Assembly: GCA_963070105.1 (NCBI GenBank)
Contig: OY718808.1
Coordinates: forward strand, 4,875,738 to 4,939,737
DNA from: Litomosoides sigmodontis
Taxonomy: Eukaryota; Nematoda; Chromadorea; Rhabditida; Onchocercidae
Length of the DNA stretch: 64,000 nucleotides
Direction of reading: 5' to 3'
Of this stretch, positions 11,414 to 24,942 are shown piece after piece. A program made the translations under genes and the position numbers. Position 1 is the stretch's first letter. Each line of letters begins with the position of its first letter. The notes below the pieces were generated by a model. The model ran no database searches. It was not told the DNA's origin and worked only from the letters and a program-made list of their open reading frames with translations.

Positions 11414-14400
11414 TTATTTGCGCCAAAACCATCCTTTCACCAAACCACCAATTCCTTGTTGATTTGCTTCTTGTTCATCTTGCTTCGATTTGATACCTTT
11501 TTCTGCTCTTTCACCACGTTGCGACGTTTCCTTCTTTTCGATTGTATAAGAAGCAATCTTTGATTCCAGGTTAGGCATCTGGAAAAATATGTTAATTTCG
11601 TATGTTGAAATGAACAATAACTAACAAAGATTCACAAATTTTTTGAATATTACTAGCAATATTACACTTGATAATGACAAATACTGACCTTTACATGATT
11701 CAAGGCTAAGTCAAAGAACATAGGTTTGTTTGGCATAGGAATGAATGAAGGTGGCACTGCTATTAAGCGAATACTTTGTTCTCCTTTACACAAGTCCTCG
11801 GATGTAATTTTACGAAATTCATTCAAAGTATCGATGAGAGGCTAAAAACGCAAAATTAAGATTGAAAGAACGTTACTTATCAACTATAAATTAATTTAAC
11901 TTTTACAGCTTAAAAACTTTTCTTGAAGGAACAGGTATTGCAAAGCTCATGAAAGAATGAAACCACAGAAGCTAATAGATTCATCATGCTATGTGCTGAC
12001 AGAATCATTTATATCAAAACTGACTGACGGCTGACAATGACTACGAGAATTTAAAAACGGAGTATAGCAAAAAGCACACCCTGTTATCAAAAGTTTCTTG
12101 TTTCGCATCACATCTATTGCCACTCGCAACTTCAACAAGTCGATTTGCTTGTGTAGCAAATTTCGATGCCGTTATTTGTTCGTGCAAGTTCATCAAATCA
12201 TCCTTAAATTGATTAATCGTAATTTAGGAAGTATCACACCAATTTAGAACTACTTCAATCATGATTTCTGTAATTAAGATATTATAACAAGATCATAACA
12301 ACCTCTTTCTCCGTTATGAGAGAGCTTTTGGCATTTTTCAGTAGTAGCGAAGTGTTTGAAATATGTTCTACAGCCCGATCATATAGAACATTGGCTTCAT
12401 TCCATTTTGCTAAAGCTGCATGCACTTCAGCCAAACAAAAACATCTAAATTAAAAAAATACCACATTCCAATGCAGTTAATAGAAGCCATCTATTATAAA
12501 AAAATCCGTATTCGCAAAAGTACTCCTTTTTAGGAGAAAAGCAATATATGTTTAAACTAGAAAAGAAATGGCTGAAAAAACGCAACGTTACTATAATCCT
12601 GAATAACTTTTTTTTTTCGAAAATTAATAAAGCTATGAAAGTTTCAATAATACGCAGACATCTTGAAAGTAGTAGCTAGAAGAGCAAAATATAAAATAAG
12701 TCGAACAAAATGACGTCTGTAGCCATATTCTGATAAGCATCAAACAGATAAAGTCAAACCCGCTCAAATTTGCATAAAAATGAGTAAAAATTTGAAAGCG
12801 AAAAAACCTAAGAGCTCGATAATATTCTGATTTCACTTTATACGCTATTTCTAAATCTTGATTTGCTGCAATACCAGGCAGTTCCAAAATTTCACAACTA
12901 TTTTCAATCACTGTGTCACATAAACGAATCAAATCCTGCGGTTTGATCTTCTTTTCTGATTGTGATCTGAAAACAGGACACCAAAAGTCATTACAGGCAT
13001 GCCATATACTTTGTGCAATTAATAAGTCGATAACTAACAAAAAAATTGTCGCGTTTCAAAATTGATGATTTCAACGTATTTTTAAAGCATGATCATATGA
13101 AGTGACGAATGAATGGAGTACTTTTTGCTCAGTTGAGATCTCAATAACAAAAGTTTTTTGAAAAAAAAATCAGGTTGAGCACCTGGAATGTGTAATGATC
13201 ATAACATAGCGTTCAATAGTTCTTTTGAGGCGCATAAATTCGAGATAAATAATAGTCAGCTGATTGGGAGATTTTGCGCCATTCGCGTGAGTTCCGCTGT
13301 CACCTAATTTCTTCTGTTCATCGCTTAGTGTTTGTATCACATCGCGAACTCTGCTCAACAATTGTTCATAAAGAGTCATCTAAATTAATTTTTTAGAGTG
13401 TGTATATTCAATTTAATCTTTGTGATTTATACCTCTCAAAAGCAAGCCAACTATGCAATAGCAACTAAAAATTTAATACTTCGCATAAATGATTTTAAAA
13501 CAGAGAAAAAGGATAAGATTAATTCATAATATTCAGGATTATTAAGTAACAAATATTGCAGAAAAAAAAACAACCTTGTCTTCATGCACCGTTGTTTGCG
13601 CAAGTTCACCATCAAACTGTTCAAGAGCTTGCAAAAGATTTTTGACATTATCATTTGTTACAGCAATTTTTTCATTACCCCATTCAATATCTCTTATATA
13701 ATGCATGACAGCTTTCGTACGTAGCTCAGCTATTAATTTCTGAAAACAAATGTATGAACAAAAATTAGGCTATAAATAAGTGACCCAGTAAATATGAGAA
13801 TTTTTTTTCAAAGATTTCAAATCATACAACCAATTTCGCTGCTTGCGAATAGAGAATGATCATGAAGCGAATTTAAACTAACATCGAAATCTTCCTGCAA
13901 AACACCGTCTTCATCAGTTAACTGTAGTCTCATGTTGATCATCTCAGACATAGCGGCATCAGAGCTTGCATCACTACCGCAATTAAACTCACAATAACGC
14001 ATCTGCGGTTGTATTTCTCGACACCTATGAGACATCATGAACAATGAAAATGAATATAACTCGGTCTTTTCATACTAAACTGATTTTGATGTATGCACAT
14101 ATAGCTCACCTGACTTTGTAAAGCTCCACTAGATCAGGTAGTTTCACAACTGCACCAAGTTTTTCATATATTTTTCTAAAATAACTTGTGTTCAACGATC
14201 ACACTGAGAGTGAAATGATTTCTGAAAGTTAAGCCTACAATAATACTAAAAGAATTTACTTCGTTCACTTTCAACTCAATTCTGGGAGTTAATGAGATGC
14301 ATTAACAGCAGTGGAAGAAAAACTATTTATGAAACTGAAAAAGTCCGTCAAAATTTTTTACCTGGCAGTTCTGAAACAGTCTAAAGCTCCTTTCCACTCC

Positions 14401-15293
14401 TTCAGTTCAAAGCGAAGACAACCATGCATCCACGAATTATACGCTTGCGATTCTAATCTTGTTACGCCATCTACCTTAAATATCTCATTGCATTTTATTT
14501 ATTACAATGACCTCAGAATTGCAAGTAGTCCCTAAATTTCAATTTTACATCGTCATATCCTAAGTCAGTTTATCAGAACAAAGTTTAGAAAAAAACGCTT
14601 TGAAACATGAAACACGAACTTGCTCACAACTTTTGATGATACTTTCGAGATTCGATGCATGCTTCACTGCCCTTCGTAATTTTCCAATCATATGAAAACG
14701 TTTTCGTGAATGCACATCTTCACCGGCTTCTTGTTTTAGTTGAATTGCATATGCCCAATTCCTTTCCGCATCAAAAACTGCTATTTGCAGAAACCTAACT
14801 TTGATTTTATTATGCGCAAGAATAGCACCGCAATAACATAAATACTCATAAAACATGCATAAGTCTTACTATACCTTTCTTCGGTAACAGTGTCAAATGC
14901 TAGCTTTCTTGGAATGAACTTTGCGGAGTGCTTCAAAACGCCCTTATGTATATGAGTAAACCCGAGCGACCTTCGAATCCTTCGAACACGACGTGCACAG
15001 TAGCCTCTAAAATTGATGTCACAGATAATTTTCATAATATTTTCCAATGTGTCAAATGCTGCTGTAAACACACATCGATATCGGTATATCGATTTATTTG
15101 AAATTCAAATTTGCTTAGATTTTACGACCTTATCACTAAAAACTAGTAGCATGAAATTACACTTGACTGGCAAGTTAAGGTGAAAGTAAATAACATACCG
15201 ATATCGCTGATAATCTCCATGTCGTAACCCGTGCTTCTGCTGTGCATCCTTGATTAACTGCAGAATAGAGAGAGTTGCAAAGGATGCCAACAT
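11414..15293 (-). CDS. srpa-68: Signal recognition particle subunit SRP68
   Basis: Thirteen short exons join from ATG at 15291-15293 to TAA at 11414-11416. Diagnostic blocks in order are LKDAQQ-like IKDAQQKHGLRHGDYQRYR, YCARRVRRIRRSLGF, FDAERNWAYAIQLKQEAG, KRFHMIGKLRRAVKHA, ESQAYNSWMHGCLRFELKEW, QMRYCEFNCG, IEWGNEKI, KPQDLIRLCDTVIEN, CFCLAEVHAALAKWNEANVL, PMPNKPMFFDLALNHV and the Lys-rich tail ending GLVKGWFWRK. SRP68 pairs with SRP72 and binds the SRP RNA in the S domain; the N-terminal tetratricopeptide-like, Arg-rich part contacts RNA. The N-terminus is short, without the Gly-rich leader of vertebrates: a TATTTTAG acceptor lies at about 15333, so translation probably begins at the first ATG after trans-splicing. 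It faces away from SmD2 across about 0.9 kb. Confidence 0.95.
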
Positions 15294-16206
15294 AGCACCT
15301 TCTTTCTGATGCTCGGTAATCACTATTCCCACCTAAAATATTTCTTGATGACTGCACCGGACAAAAATCATAATCCGACCCTTACTTATAAGAAGCTTTA
15401 CGGAGCGCAAGATAGTTTGTTATACATCTATGTGGATATTACAAAAAACGTTTAACGAGTAATATTTGGCACTTCCTCAAATGACAATACTTAGTATTAT
15501 TACTGATGTCTGTAGTGAGAACGGTAATTACTTCTACCTTAACCGTCAATTCCGTATCCTTCCCCTTTTTTCCCACTGATTCAAAGCCATTTTAGCGGAT
15601 CCATCCCACACCCAAATATAAGGCCACTGAACCTAAAACACTCTAGTGAGACAACGTTTTCACAGCAGGGGGAGCTCACTAATCACGGCCTCCACGCAGT
15701 CCGGTGAATCCTGAGTGTCATGCCAAGGGCTGTTACGGTTCCTGTAGGTGGTTGGGGTTAAAGTTAGGTTGAGGGCCATTAGACAGGTGAGTAGGTTGTT
15801 CCGTGCTGAATTGTGCATTCATTTATTCCATTGAATTTTCTAGCTGTAACTCTAACATCGTATGGCTTTTTTTGAAATCGTTTTGAGGTTATATACTAGT
15901 GTTAGTTGGTAGCGTTGAAGCTGAAGTTGAGAAGGTTGAAAGAATTCTACCTTATAGCTAATTTAAATTCGACACTTTAGGATTGCAAAGAGTACATTTT
16001 GGGAGCACTGTCATGGTCGCTCATTAATCTTTGCTAGCTGATATGACTTGCATGAACTGAAATTTTATCTCGATTTGGTTTTCCCATGTTGATCATGATT
16101 AACGTCTTGTACCATGTTTAATATTTCATTTATCCACACATTTTTTGACTTTCAGCTTATTTCGGGCGAATTTATTCTGCGTCATTATCGCGTTTTATTC
16201 TAAGAA
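15294..16206. promoter_or_regulatory. Divergent promoter region between SRP68 and SmD2
   Basis: About 0.9 kb separates two housekeeping genes transcribed away from each other, so it must carry both promoters. It is less A-rich than the surroundings around 15650-15790. A pyrimidine tract with acceptor ACTTTCAG at about 16148-16154 and another ending TTCTAAG just before the SmD2 ATG are candidate trans-splice sites. No TATA-like element stands out. Confidence 0.45.
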
Positions 16207-16822
16207 ATGGCCACGTAAGTTTCAATTCCTATTAACAACACTTTCTAGTATGTTGGAAGATGATATAGATGTGGTGACATTTTAGGTTAGCAAAGCCTCG
16301 ATCTGAAATGACTCAAGAAGAATTAGCAGCTAAAGAACAAGAAGAATTCAACGTTGGTCCACTTTCTGTGCTTACACAGTCAGTAAAGAATAATGCACAA
16401 GTCCTGATAAATTGCAGAAACAACAAGAAATTGCTTGGTCGTGTGAAAGCTTTTGACAGGTACATCACTTATTAATTGTGATGAAATCTTATTATCCACG
16501 ATAACAGTCATAACGAAAAATTTAGATCATCGTATGTGTGGCTCTACTTTCAAGTAGCTAACGTGCAAATTAATTTGAGTTTTTAGTCTGTTGCTATATT
16601 TACAAGGAATAATAATTGGTGATTTATGCCTCTTCCAGGCATTGTAACATGGTTTTGGAAAATGTTAAAGAAATGTGGACAGAGCTGCCAAAAACGGGAA
16701 AAGGGAAGAAGAAAGCAAAGCCTGTTGCGAAGGATCGTTTTATTACAAAAATGTTCCTTCGCGGCGACTCCGTTATCATTATATTGAAAAATCCAGCAGT
16801 TGCGGTTTCAGAAACTGCCTAG
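16207..16822 (+). CDS. snr-4: Small nuclear ribonucleoprotein Sm D2
   Basis: Three exons, 16207-16214, 16286-16459 and 16639-16822, encode 121 residues (human SmD2 118). The sequence runs [60 protein letters not shown] (Sm1 motif), then a Lys-rich insert, and [20 protein letters not shown] (Sm2 motif with the R-G-D-S signature). SmD2 is one of the seven proteins of the ring around spliceosomal snRNAs. The first exon is only eight bases (ATGGCCAC) and the joins are phase 2 at both introns. Near-complete identity to the family in the Sm motifs makes this certain. Confidence 0.98.
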
Positions 16823-18169
16823 ATAATAGGATAACAAAAATTGTTTCCTGTCAATCAAGAGAATGCAACATCTTGTATTAAATTTTTTGGGATCGTTCTT
16901 ATTTGCTGTTATGCTTGAACTTTAAATACATATTTCTAAACATATATTGTATCTGTTACTCTGAACACATTTTACTATCAGATTCGGAGCATTTGTCATA
17001 GTATCAAAACATTCCCAAACCTCGAGATAATCCAGGATTAATGGCGGAAGTATAATTTACAGAACCATTATAACCACCTGCCTGCTTGGCAGACGATTAC
17101 TAGAATAATTATGTATTTCGTTTTCGCTCCTATAATGTGTGGGAGATGTGGTCATCCTTTGCCTCTGAATTTCGCGGTAGTTTACCCACTAATCAGTGAA
17201 CTCAATCCAGAATACTGTTACTGCCAAATGTTCATTCATATATAAGGGAGTCATGCCACAAACATATTGAAATGCCTGTTCAATGTACGACTAATTCCCA
17301 AACAAAGACATCTTTGGTAGAGCAAATTTAATTTTAGTTTATAATCATTCGCTATAAATGTTGTTAAAGGAATTTTGTGGGCTTTAGAAATCATTTCATA
17401 TGTAAACACTTCATAATCTTAAAATATTTATGTGTTCAAAGCGCAGAGAACTTCAAGATTTTTTCCAACTCTTTCAATCTGCTGTTGAGTAATCCTTATT
17501 TATGCATCTTTTCGACATTTTAATGACCACCGCACTTATGTTTTAGAAATGCAATATGCCTCAACCCCACAATTGAGATCTCTAGAATTTCGGATTCATT
17601 ACCACAAAAAAATCTTCAAGGCACTTGGAAACATGTTCACTAGTTCTCAATAGTGCTTTCAAACATCAATGCATGAAATGTTATTTAATGAACTTCCCTA
17701 GGCCAAAACAAATATAAAATAATTGCTTTTGGAAAGAATCTAATTTAAATGCGCAGTGGTGAAGTGACGTTACAAAAATTATAGACAAAGCTTAAATATT
17801 TCACCGCCAATCTCTTTACTTACAAAATCAAGATGGAAAGAGGACCGCTTAGTAGGAAGCAATTTTGAAAAAATATACACACGAAGCAACTTAGAACGAT
17901 TAAATAATTAGTCTTCTTGTGCTAATTAAATGAGAAGAAACGATTTCAAAGACATTGGAACTTTCGAGCTAACAGTTATTGCAGCTATACAGTAATAGAG
18001 TGATAACTGAAACTGCGGAACTTTCGAGCTAACGAAATATTAGATCGATACATAATAAGAAACCGATTAAGAACAAGAATTTTCATTTTCCGATCAAATC
18101 CTCCGTGAACGACGACAGCAATATCAGCTTGGACAAAATATATACATGAAAGAAGCTATTGATAAAATT
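16823..18169. other. Intergenic, 3' ends of SmD2 and the BSD gene converge here
   Basis: No exon-like frame. A 17-base motif GGAACTTTCGAGCTAAC occurs twice, near 17958 and 18018, and a diverged form appears at about 26962. Confidence 0.55.
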
Positions 18170-21144
18170 TTATTCATCCCAGTTAATCCATCCATCGCTT
18201 TTGCTAGATGAATTGTTTGAATCAGCTTTCGGTGTCCGTAAACCGTCTTCATCATGCAATTCCTACAGAATCAGGTATAAGGCTATGTGCTCAAGGATGA
18301 AAAGAAAAGAGTGTGATGAAAACAAAAAAATTGTTATATAAATAACAACAGCAAAAAGAAATTTCAGTCCTACCGTGAACCTTAATGAGTAACGTTCTGG
18401 TGTACCTGTATATCGACATTCGTACTGGAACACAAACTCCAACTTTCATCTAGTGCTGATCGTCTATCTGGACTGTTCTGACCTTGCGTTGGCTCTGTTT
18501 CGACACTGAGACGACTTTCAGTCCTATCAGAACCTGCAAGAGATAAAAAATGACAAAAAAAAAAACGGAAAAACCCTAACCAATCCACTTCATTCAAATA
18601 CTGGAAATGTGTTCAATATGTATCGGTTTATACCAATTCGTAAATAATATCAAAATGAAAAATCAGTACTATTCAGGAATAGATGGACAAATAAGTGAAG
18701 GAAATACAGTTTCACTAACTAGTCTTACTCATAGGTACTTAATCTCGGGATGCATAAAAATTACAAAGAACTTAACACGAACGCATCTGTAGGTATAATG
18801 ACGTGTAATTTGGAAACTAACAAAAAATTTTTTTTCCAAAATCTATCATTTGCTTTTGGAGTTGTGCGATTTCATTCTCATCATCTTGCAACAGTTGCTT
18901 TTCGGCATCAGCTTTACATCGAACCAACAATTCCATCTGATGAATTTTGTAGAAATACCTCGTCCAAAAAATCACGCTCTCAATCTTCTCAGGCACCTTA
19001 ATTTTTTACATTAATTCTTTCGGTTACTTCATTTGATTAAAATGAATACGGTGCTAATCCTTCAAAAATTTTTTCCATAACTGCTACGTCCGATGTTTCA
19101 TCCATATCTTTCCGTCTAAAATAAGCGTGCAGTCATACTTCCCTTCAATAATAAGTCGTTGTCAACACAAAGCCATTCAAAATATACTTCGCATATTATA
19201 AAAATTACGCATAAATCATGGAAAATTCATCGCTAGAAACTTGACCAACCTAAAAGCACAGCAAACTGCTCAAACTATTGCAAATGAAAAGTGCCTTCCT
19301 GTGATTACCATTTCTTGGTATAAGGCCCTCATTCTAGGGCAATTAGCAAGCAAAGCATTGATTTTGCTGTCATATTCGGTCAACTTGAAATCATCACACC
19401 ACATTCGGAACAATTCCTTATCACCTTCTGGGATTTTCATATATGTCTCTGGATTCGTTTGAATTTCATACAGGATATGCTGCAAGATCGACAATTTGAA
19501 AGATAAAGAAACAACTTCAATTAACTGTGCTGAAATTCATAGTTTTGTGTCTATTAGTCGTTAATCAGTTGGAAGATTTTTTTTTCAAAGCAAACAAATA
19601 TTAAAAGGTACTAAAACAGACCAAGTGTCATGTACATCATGTACATGAAGTAATGTCCATATAGTACTCATCGTAAGATAAACTGCTTATAAGGATAACT
19701 ACTTTAAAACTTTAAATAAAAATTTCACTATTGTCAAATTTTTAGAAATTTAAACATTTCTCAACAATTACATGGGGAAAATCGATTTCGCTTATAGGTT
19801 TGGTTTGTGGATATATGCTTTCTGTGAACTCATCTTCGTCCTGAGTCGTATTTTCCTGAGCAATATTTTTTACTGTGTCAACTATTGCTTTGATCCACGT
19901 ATTATCTGTTATAGTAGACACCGAAGGTAGTCTTGGTGCCCACTTAATCGATGTCGAACTCGATCGTTCGATCTGAAGTGGGCTGCTTCATTAATCGAAA
20001 GTTGATTGTCAATGACCGGTTAACGTGAATAAAGCATCCAGTATAAAACAAAGTATTTGTGTTTGTATTCATAGCAACGAATGAAATACTTATTGAAAAG
20101 ATCGCTAATACGCAAAGCTTGACTCAATTAAATAAAAACCTATAAATTTGGTACAACTATTGTGGAGAAAAGTCACGGATTCCTTTCATCATATCTAATT
20201 CCTTTCCCGATTTTAATCAGTGTCCTTACAAAGCTTCCAATTGCAACAAAGAACTGACTTCATTTGCACTACTTTCCATTTTTTTGCTCTCCTCGTCACC
20301 TTGCTTATCATTTTCTTCTTCTAAGCCGATAATCTGTTGTAAATTATATGCTTGCTGTTTAACACCTTCAACAGTAGTACTTGCCAATGCACTTGCTTCA
20401 CTGGCCACCACGTCAGTGAACTCAGTTAAATCTTTTTTAACCAATTCGAATGTTGTATAAGTCTGCAAAGAAAAAGCAAACGTCAACAGCTGCATAAAAT
20501 GAACCCATTTCATCCCATAATTGGTTTTATAACGAAATAGTTATCAAAATTGTCTAGCGGTTTCCCGACAACAAAATAGTTTTCTCAATTTTTCCAACAA
20601 TCTTATGTCTACTGATACTGTCAGCAATATGGGAATTTTAAAACGGCAGCACAACACCAAATTAATGTAGCAGCATCTCAGTGAAACAAAGAACTCCACA
20701 GAGCGATATTATAATTCTGACTTCTATTTAACACAGCAAAATGCAAAATTCGTTAGTTGAAATAAAATTTAGAAATATTAGATTAAAAACATTTTTTTTT
20801 AAAAAAAATTGAAAAAAAACTGCTGCCATGTGAATAATCTAATGATAACACCGCAGAACACTATTCAAAGCTCGCAAAACTGCACGAATGAAGCAGGGTA
20901 ATCAATGCATCCTGTGGTACTCACCTTGCTTTTGACTCAAAAAGATATCAATAATATGCATAAAATAAATCAACGATTAAACGAAATATGTCACCTTTTC
21001 TTTAGCGGATTGAAACCAAGCCGAACCCGTCGTAACCCATCCTCGGAAGGAATCCATATTTCTTGCCACTTCTTTTTTACCATTGGTGGAGTAACTGTTG
21101 TCTGTTACTGCTTTCACTTCGTCCGTATTCTCAATACTCTTCAT
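18170..21144 (-). CDS. BSD-domain protein, BSDC1-like
   Basis: Seven exons (20995-21144, 20230-20462, 19772-19958, 19309-19479, 18822-18996, 18406-18533, 18170-18262) encode about 378 residues; human BSDC1 has about 430. Matching blocks: an N-terminal FRGWVTTGSAWFQSAKEK helix, FELVKKDLTEFTDVV, then YEIQTNPETYMKIPEGDKEL, FRMWCDDFKL, INALLANCPRMRALYQEMVP, and the BSD core FWTRYFYKIHQMELL, followed by a coiled coil (LLQDDENEIAQLQKQM) and an acidic tail ending GWINWDE, like the W-E-D-W-E end of BSDC1. The biochemical role of BSDC1 is not known. All phases agree if the third exon uses the acceptor ATCGAG|TTCG. A second, mutually exclusive pair of 3' exons may exist (see findings). The ATG follows a GTTTTAG acceptor by ten bases. 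Confidence 0.86.
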
Positions 21145-22795
21145 TTTATCATACTAAAACGTCCTCATTAGACTGAAATTAGAAAAGTAAAAATCGAAAT
21201 CTTTGCCAAGCAACAGTAAAGTAAGTTGATGTGTGAAAATGCTTCACAGCAAAAGTCACATCCAAAACGGAAAGAATCCGCAAAACAAATCCATTCATCC
21301 AAGAGAGGAATGAGCAAATCAAACGGACAATTAATAAGCGGCAGAAACACGGCCATCTCATGCAACTTTTTGTCCAAATAGAAATTTAAGAGTTAACTTT
21401 AGCTTTTATTTTTTGATCGAGTAATGTAGCTTCTTACATTCATATTGATCTCCAGACAAACCTAGCAGTAGCATGAACTGTCCACGTTTCATTCCGAGTT
21501 CACCCCTTCACAAAGAGATATTTAGATTGGTTGTTTCTGTAGCTCAAGTATAGTAGCTTGTTTTATCCCAATTTCAAGTTTCGACCGATTGTACATTCAA
21601 TCGTTTTTTGTTTTTAATGATAAAGGTTTTGTAAATTTGTAATATAATATTGCTCTCTCTCTCTCTTACACCGGATACGGTGCTATACCGTACTTTTGAG
21701 TTGGTCTAATAGTTTTCCTACAAATTTCATCTTTCTTATATTAGTTGCTTATAATCTCATCTGTTCCTTTCACTCTCCCATTCCATACGACTGCTGCGTG
21801 GAATTCATACGAACTTATACTGATATTATTTTTTGGCACGCTTGATTTGTTTGTTTCTAGTTTCAGAGTTTGTTTTTAAGTTTCATGGTTGAATTCTTCG
21901 TTTCGTGAATGGTTAATTTTACTTCCAAGAGATTTTTGATTTTAATCGAACACTAAAGTTTCATCACTTTTTTCGGTCCGTAAATATTTCTTTGAAAATT
22001 TTCTTTCTTTTAAAATTTTTCGGGCAGATATTTTCATTAATTGTGTGTTGTTAACGACCACAAACTTAAGAAACGACATTAGCAGAATAGTATTTTTAAA
22101 ATGCGAATTCAAGAAGTGTTTTTCATTTCATTTACTTAGTTAATGGAATGTTGCCATTAGATAAGTAATTGTCATTCTTGTTTGTGTAAACAAGAAATTT
22201 TGTGTATTTTACACTTCTCAAAGGTCAAACTATTGATGGCGAAGATCGGGCGGCTCCCGCTTTTTTTCTTCAGTTGTACCGATTGCGGCTGTACCGACAT
22301 ATATCAAAAGAAGGTAAGTGACCAGTGAAGTTGCGGACTTCCGAAGAAACTGTCTCTTGCTTTATTCTATCCTTTATTGCTTCTCTCTCTTTCTCTCTGG
22401 AAAAAATTTTCGAAATTACGTTCAAAATTTTGAAAACAGAAGGATCATTAATGCAAATTTAAGAGTCTGAAAGTGTCATCTTTCCAGCGATTAAAAAAAG
22501 TCTTCCACTATGTAGGCGACTTGCGTCAGTAATTTACTTTAAGTTAATTAGGTTAACATTTTAATAGAACTGAAAAACTGTCAAGTAAAGGGGAAAAGAA
22601 AAGTTTTTGAAGTTCGGCTACTCGATGATATGATGTGATGTGATGTGTTAAATGCGATCCGTCGATTACTTTATTAGTGTTGTGTTAAATTGGAATTGGA
22701 AAATAAAAGTTTAGATCGATATGAATTTGATAATTTCCATTCTGTATACCGTTTGTTCAAGATTATCCACTGCTATCCGACACTAATGTCACGAT
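21145..22795. other. Intergenic upstream of the BSD gene and the plus-strand orphan gene
   Basis: AT-rich with a CT-repeat near 21651-21664 and another pyrimidine-rich patch at 22381-22397. It must hold the promoters of the divergent flanking genes. No coding signal seen. Confidence 0.5.
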
Positions 22796-23521
22796 GAGTG
22801 GTGCAAAAGTAGCGCAGATTCGGCGAAAGCATAAAGGACGCAAGAGGCCCGGGTGGAATTGGTTAGAAAGAATCATAGCAAATTTTTGTACGTGCAGGTG
22901 TTCCTTTCAGTCTTTCTTAATTACGAAATCAGAAAACCAGTTTTGAACCTAAGCGATCGTACCCCACTGCAACTATACTGTTGCTTAAAAAAATTAAAAA
23001 AGTCTTCAGTCTGCTGGCTGCGACTGGCCTCACATCATTCATAATGCTGGTCATTAGTCCCAACATGTGCTTGTGTTATCAATTTCAATACAGAAGTACT
23101 ATTAACAGTAAAGTATGAAAAGTTAATTTCGAAGTAGTTAGTTGAAAATTCTCACTAATACTTCTACTTCAACATAGATATTCGTCGTCACTCCATGTTC
23201 TCCTCGTAGTATTCATATGTTTCTTTTGTTCTAGAACTGTCGCTGGATGTCATCTATAACGTTTATGAGGTCATAGAAAGAATTTTTGCAAAACAAGCTT
23301 TAAATTTTAAGTTTGTGCTTTTAAGAATTCTCTTGAAAAATATAATGGAACTTAACAAACAATTTCGATACAGCGTTTCAAACTAGTGGATTTGCAGGGA
23401 ATCCGGGTGAATTCTTCAATAAATTGTTAAAACGAATCAAAAGGATATTCACATATACATTTGCATTCGTTCCCCTTCGTCCGAAGGAAAATGTTGATGA
23501 CAGACGATGTCGCTCATTGGT
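22796..23521 (+). CDS. Possible small gene or 5' exons, unrecognised
   Basis: A frame opens at ATG 22796 with a strongly basic start (QIRRKHKGRKRPGWNWLERI) and reaches donors near 22890-22898. Further open, splice-bounded segments lie at about 23236-23385 (VIYNVYEVIERIFAKQAL) and 23401-23520 (PGEFFNKLLKRIKRIFTYTF, then CRSL|GTATTT). Each looks like coding sequence, but I could not find one set of donors and acceptors that joins all three in frame. They may be the 5' part of the next gene, a separate upstream gene, or a decayed gene. No family recognised. Confidence 0.3.
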
Positions 23522-23618
23522 ATTTTCAAATGTGTTTGTCTTATCCTGAATCCTTGAATCGGTTCTCAGGAAAAGGAATAAAAACGAACTCAGATCTCTT
23601 GAAGTCTATTTTATTCTC

Positions 23619-24847
23619 ATGAGGTTAAGTGTTAAGGACAATCACATGAACTGTGAAAAAGCTGAAATGGCAAGCGTGGAAGAAAGTGCTACCGTAGAGG
23701 AGCAGGCAGCATCTGTGTGCACATTGGCAATGAACAAGGTTGGAGTTCAAGCAAGCGACCAATCTATCACGAGCATTAGCTGTGAAGCTACAAAAGTAGG
23801 TTCACTTCTCGTGGATGATGATGCAAGTAAGTGATTGAATAAAGTAAATTCTGAAGAAGACAGATAGTTTCAACTGAGACAAGCGGTTTGCAGTTAGTCG
23901 ACGTGAGAGAGGTCAACAAACATCTAGTGGAGAACTTGAGCGATTTCATCTTCAACGATAGCTATTTCGAAGACAGTTGGGGTCTTCACTCGGACTTATT
24001 ACTTTCAACTTACATACGTCAAGTGAATGCATTTCTGCCCGCTGTACGTGTTTCACCCTTTTGAATTATTTCAAAAGTTCTAGTTGAGGAAATCTTGTAA
24101 AATACTGTTAATTTTGCAAAATTTAAGGAATTTTTGATCGTTCATACGCTTTTTTAGTCTTTCACAGTTACAGCTTCATGGAAAGCGAGTGCAGAAATGT
24201 CGAAACAATCTATCCGTGTGTTGAAAGCAGTGCACCTTCAAGGCACGTTTGTGAAATTATGTTCGATTAAGAGTTCAGTAAGAACTGAAGTACATTTTGC
24301 ATCGATGATGGGAACAAATAGTATAAAGTAATACCTTTCGTGGTAATCGTATGCTGTCAGTATTTTAGGCATGGAAGACAAAAGAGAAGTACTGCGGTTC
24401 ATCGGAGGAATCCAATATGCTTAGATCAAACTGATCGCAATATGAATGGTAGGTATGCCCTTGCTAATCATCTCTATTTCACTAATTTCTGAACTTTTTA
24501 TTTTTCAAAGTTCGTAAAGTTATAAGATAATTAATTATTAGCTTCTTTTGCACTTTATCTGCTTAAATTGTTTCAGAATTTCGTTTCGCTAATAGTTTCG
24601 TCGAGATAGTTATGCAAATGTTGTCAACTGATACATAATTATCGCATTATCTGTGACTTGTCTTTAGAATATTACCTGCCATTTTGTAAAAAGTGGCCAT
24701 TCTAGCTCATCTTAGCTACTATTTCAGTGATCAAATGGAACTGAAACATTTCCGATGACAAATATGAAAGCTTAAATTTTAAAAGATTTAATCCTAATGG
24801 ACGAGTTCCTCAACACTAAAGTAATGCATGTAAATTTTCCATTTAAC

Positions 24848-24942
<95 letters not shown>

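Noticed and set aside
23898..24246. La motif in the orphan gene
   Set aside because: The spacing of hydrophobic residues is suggestive, but the conserved aromatic RNA-binding residues of La motifs were not found, so no assignment was made.
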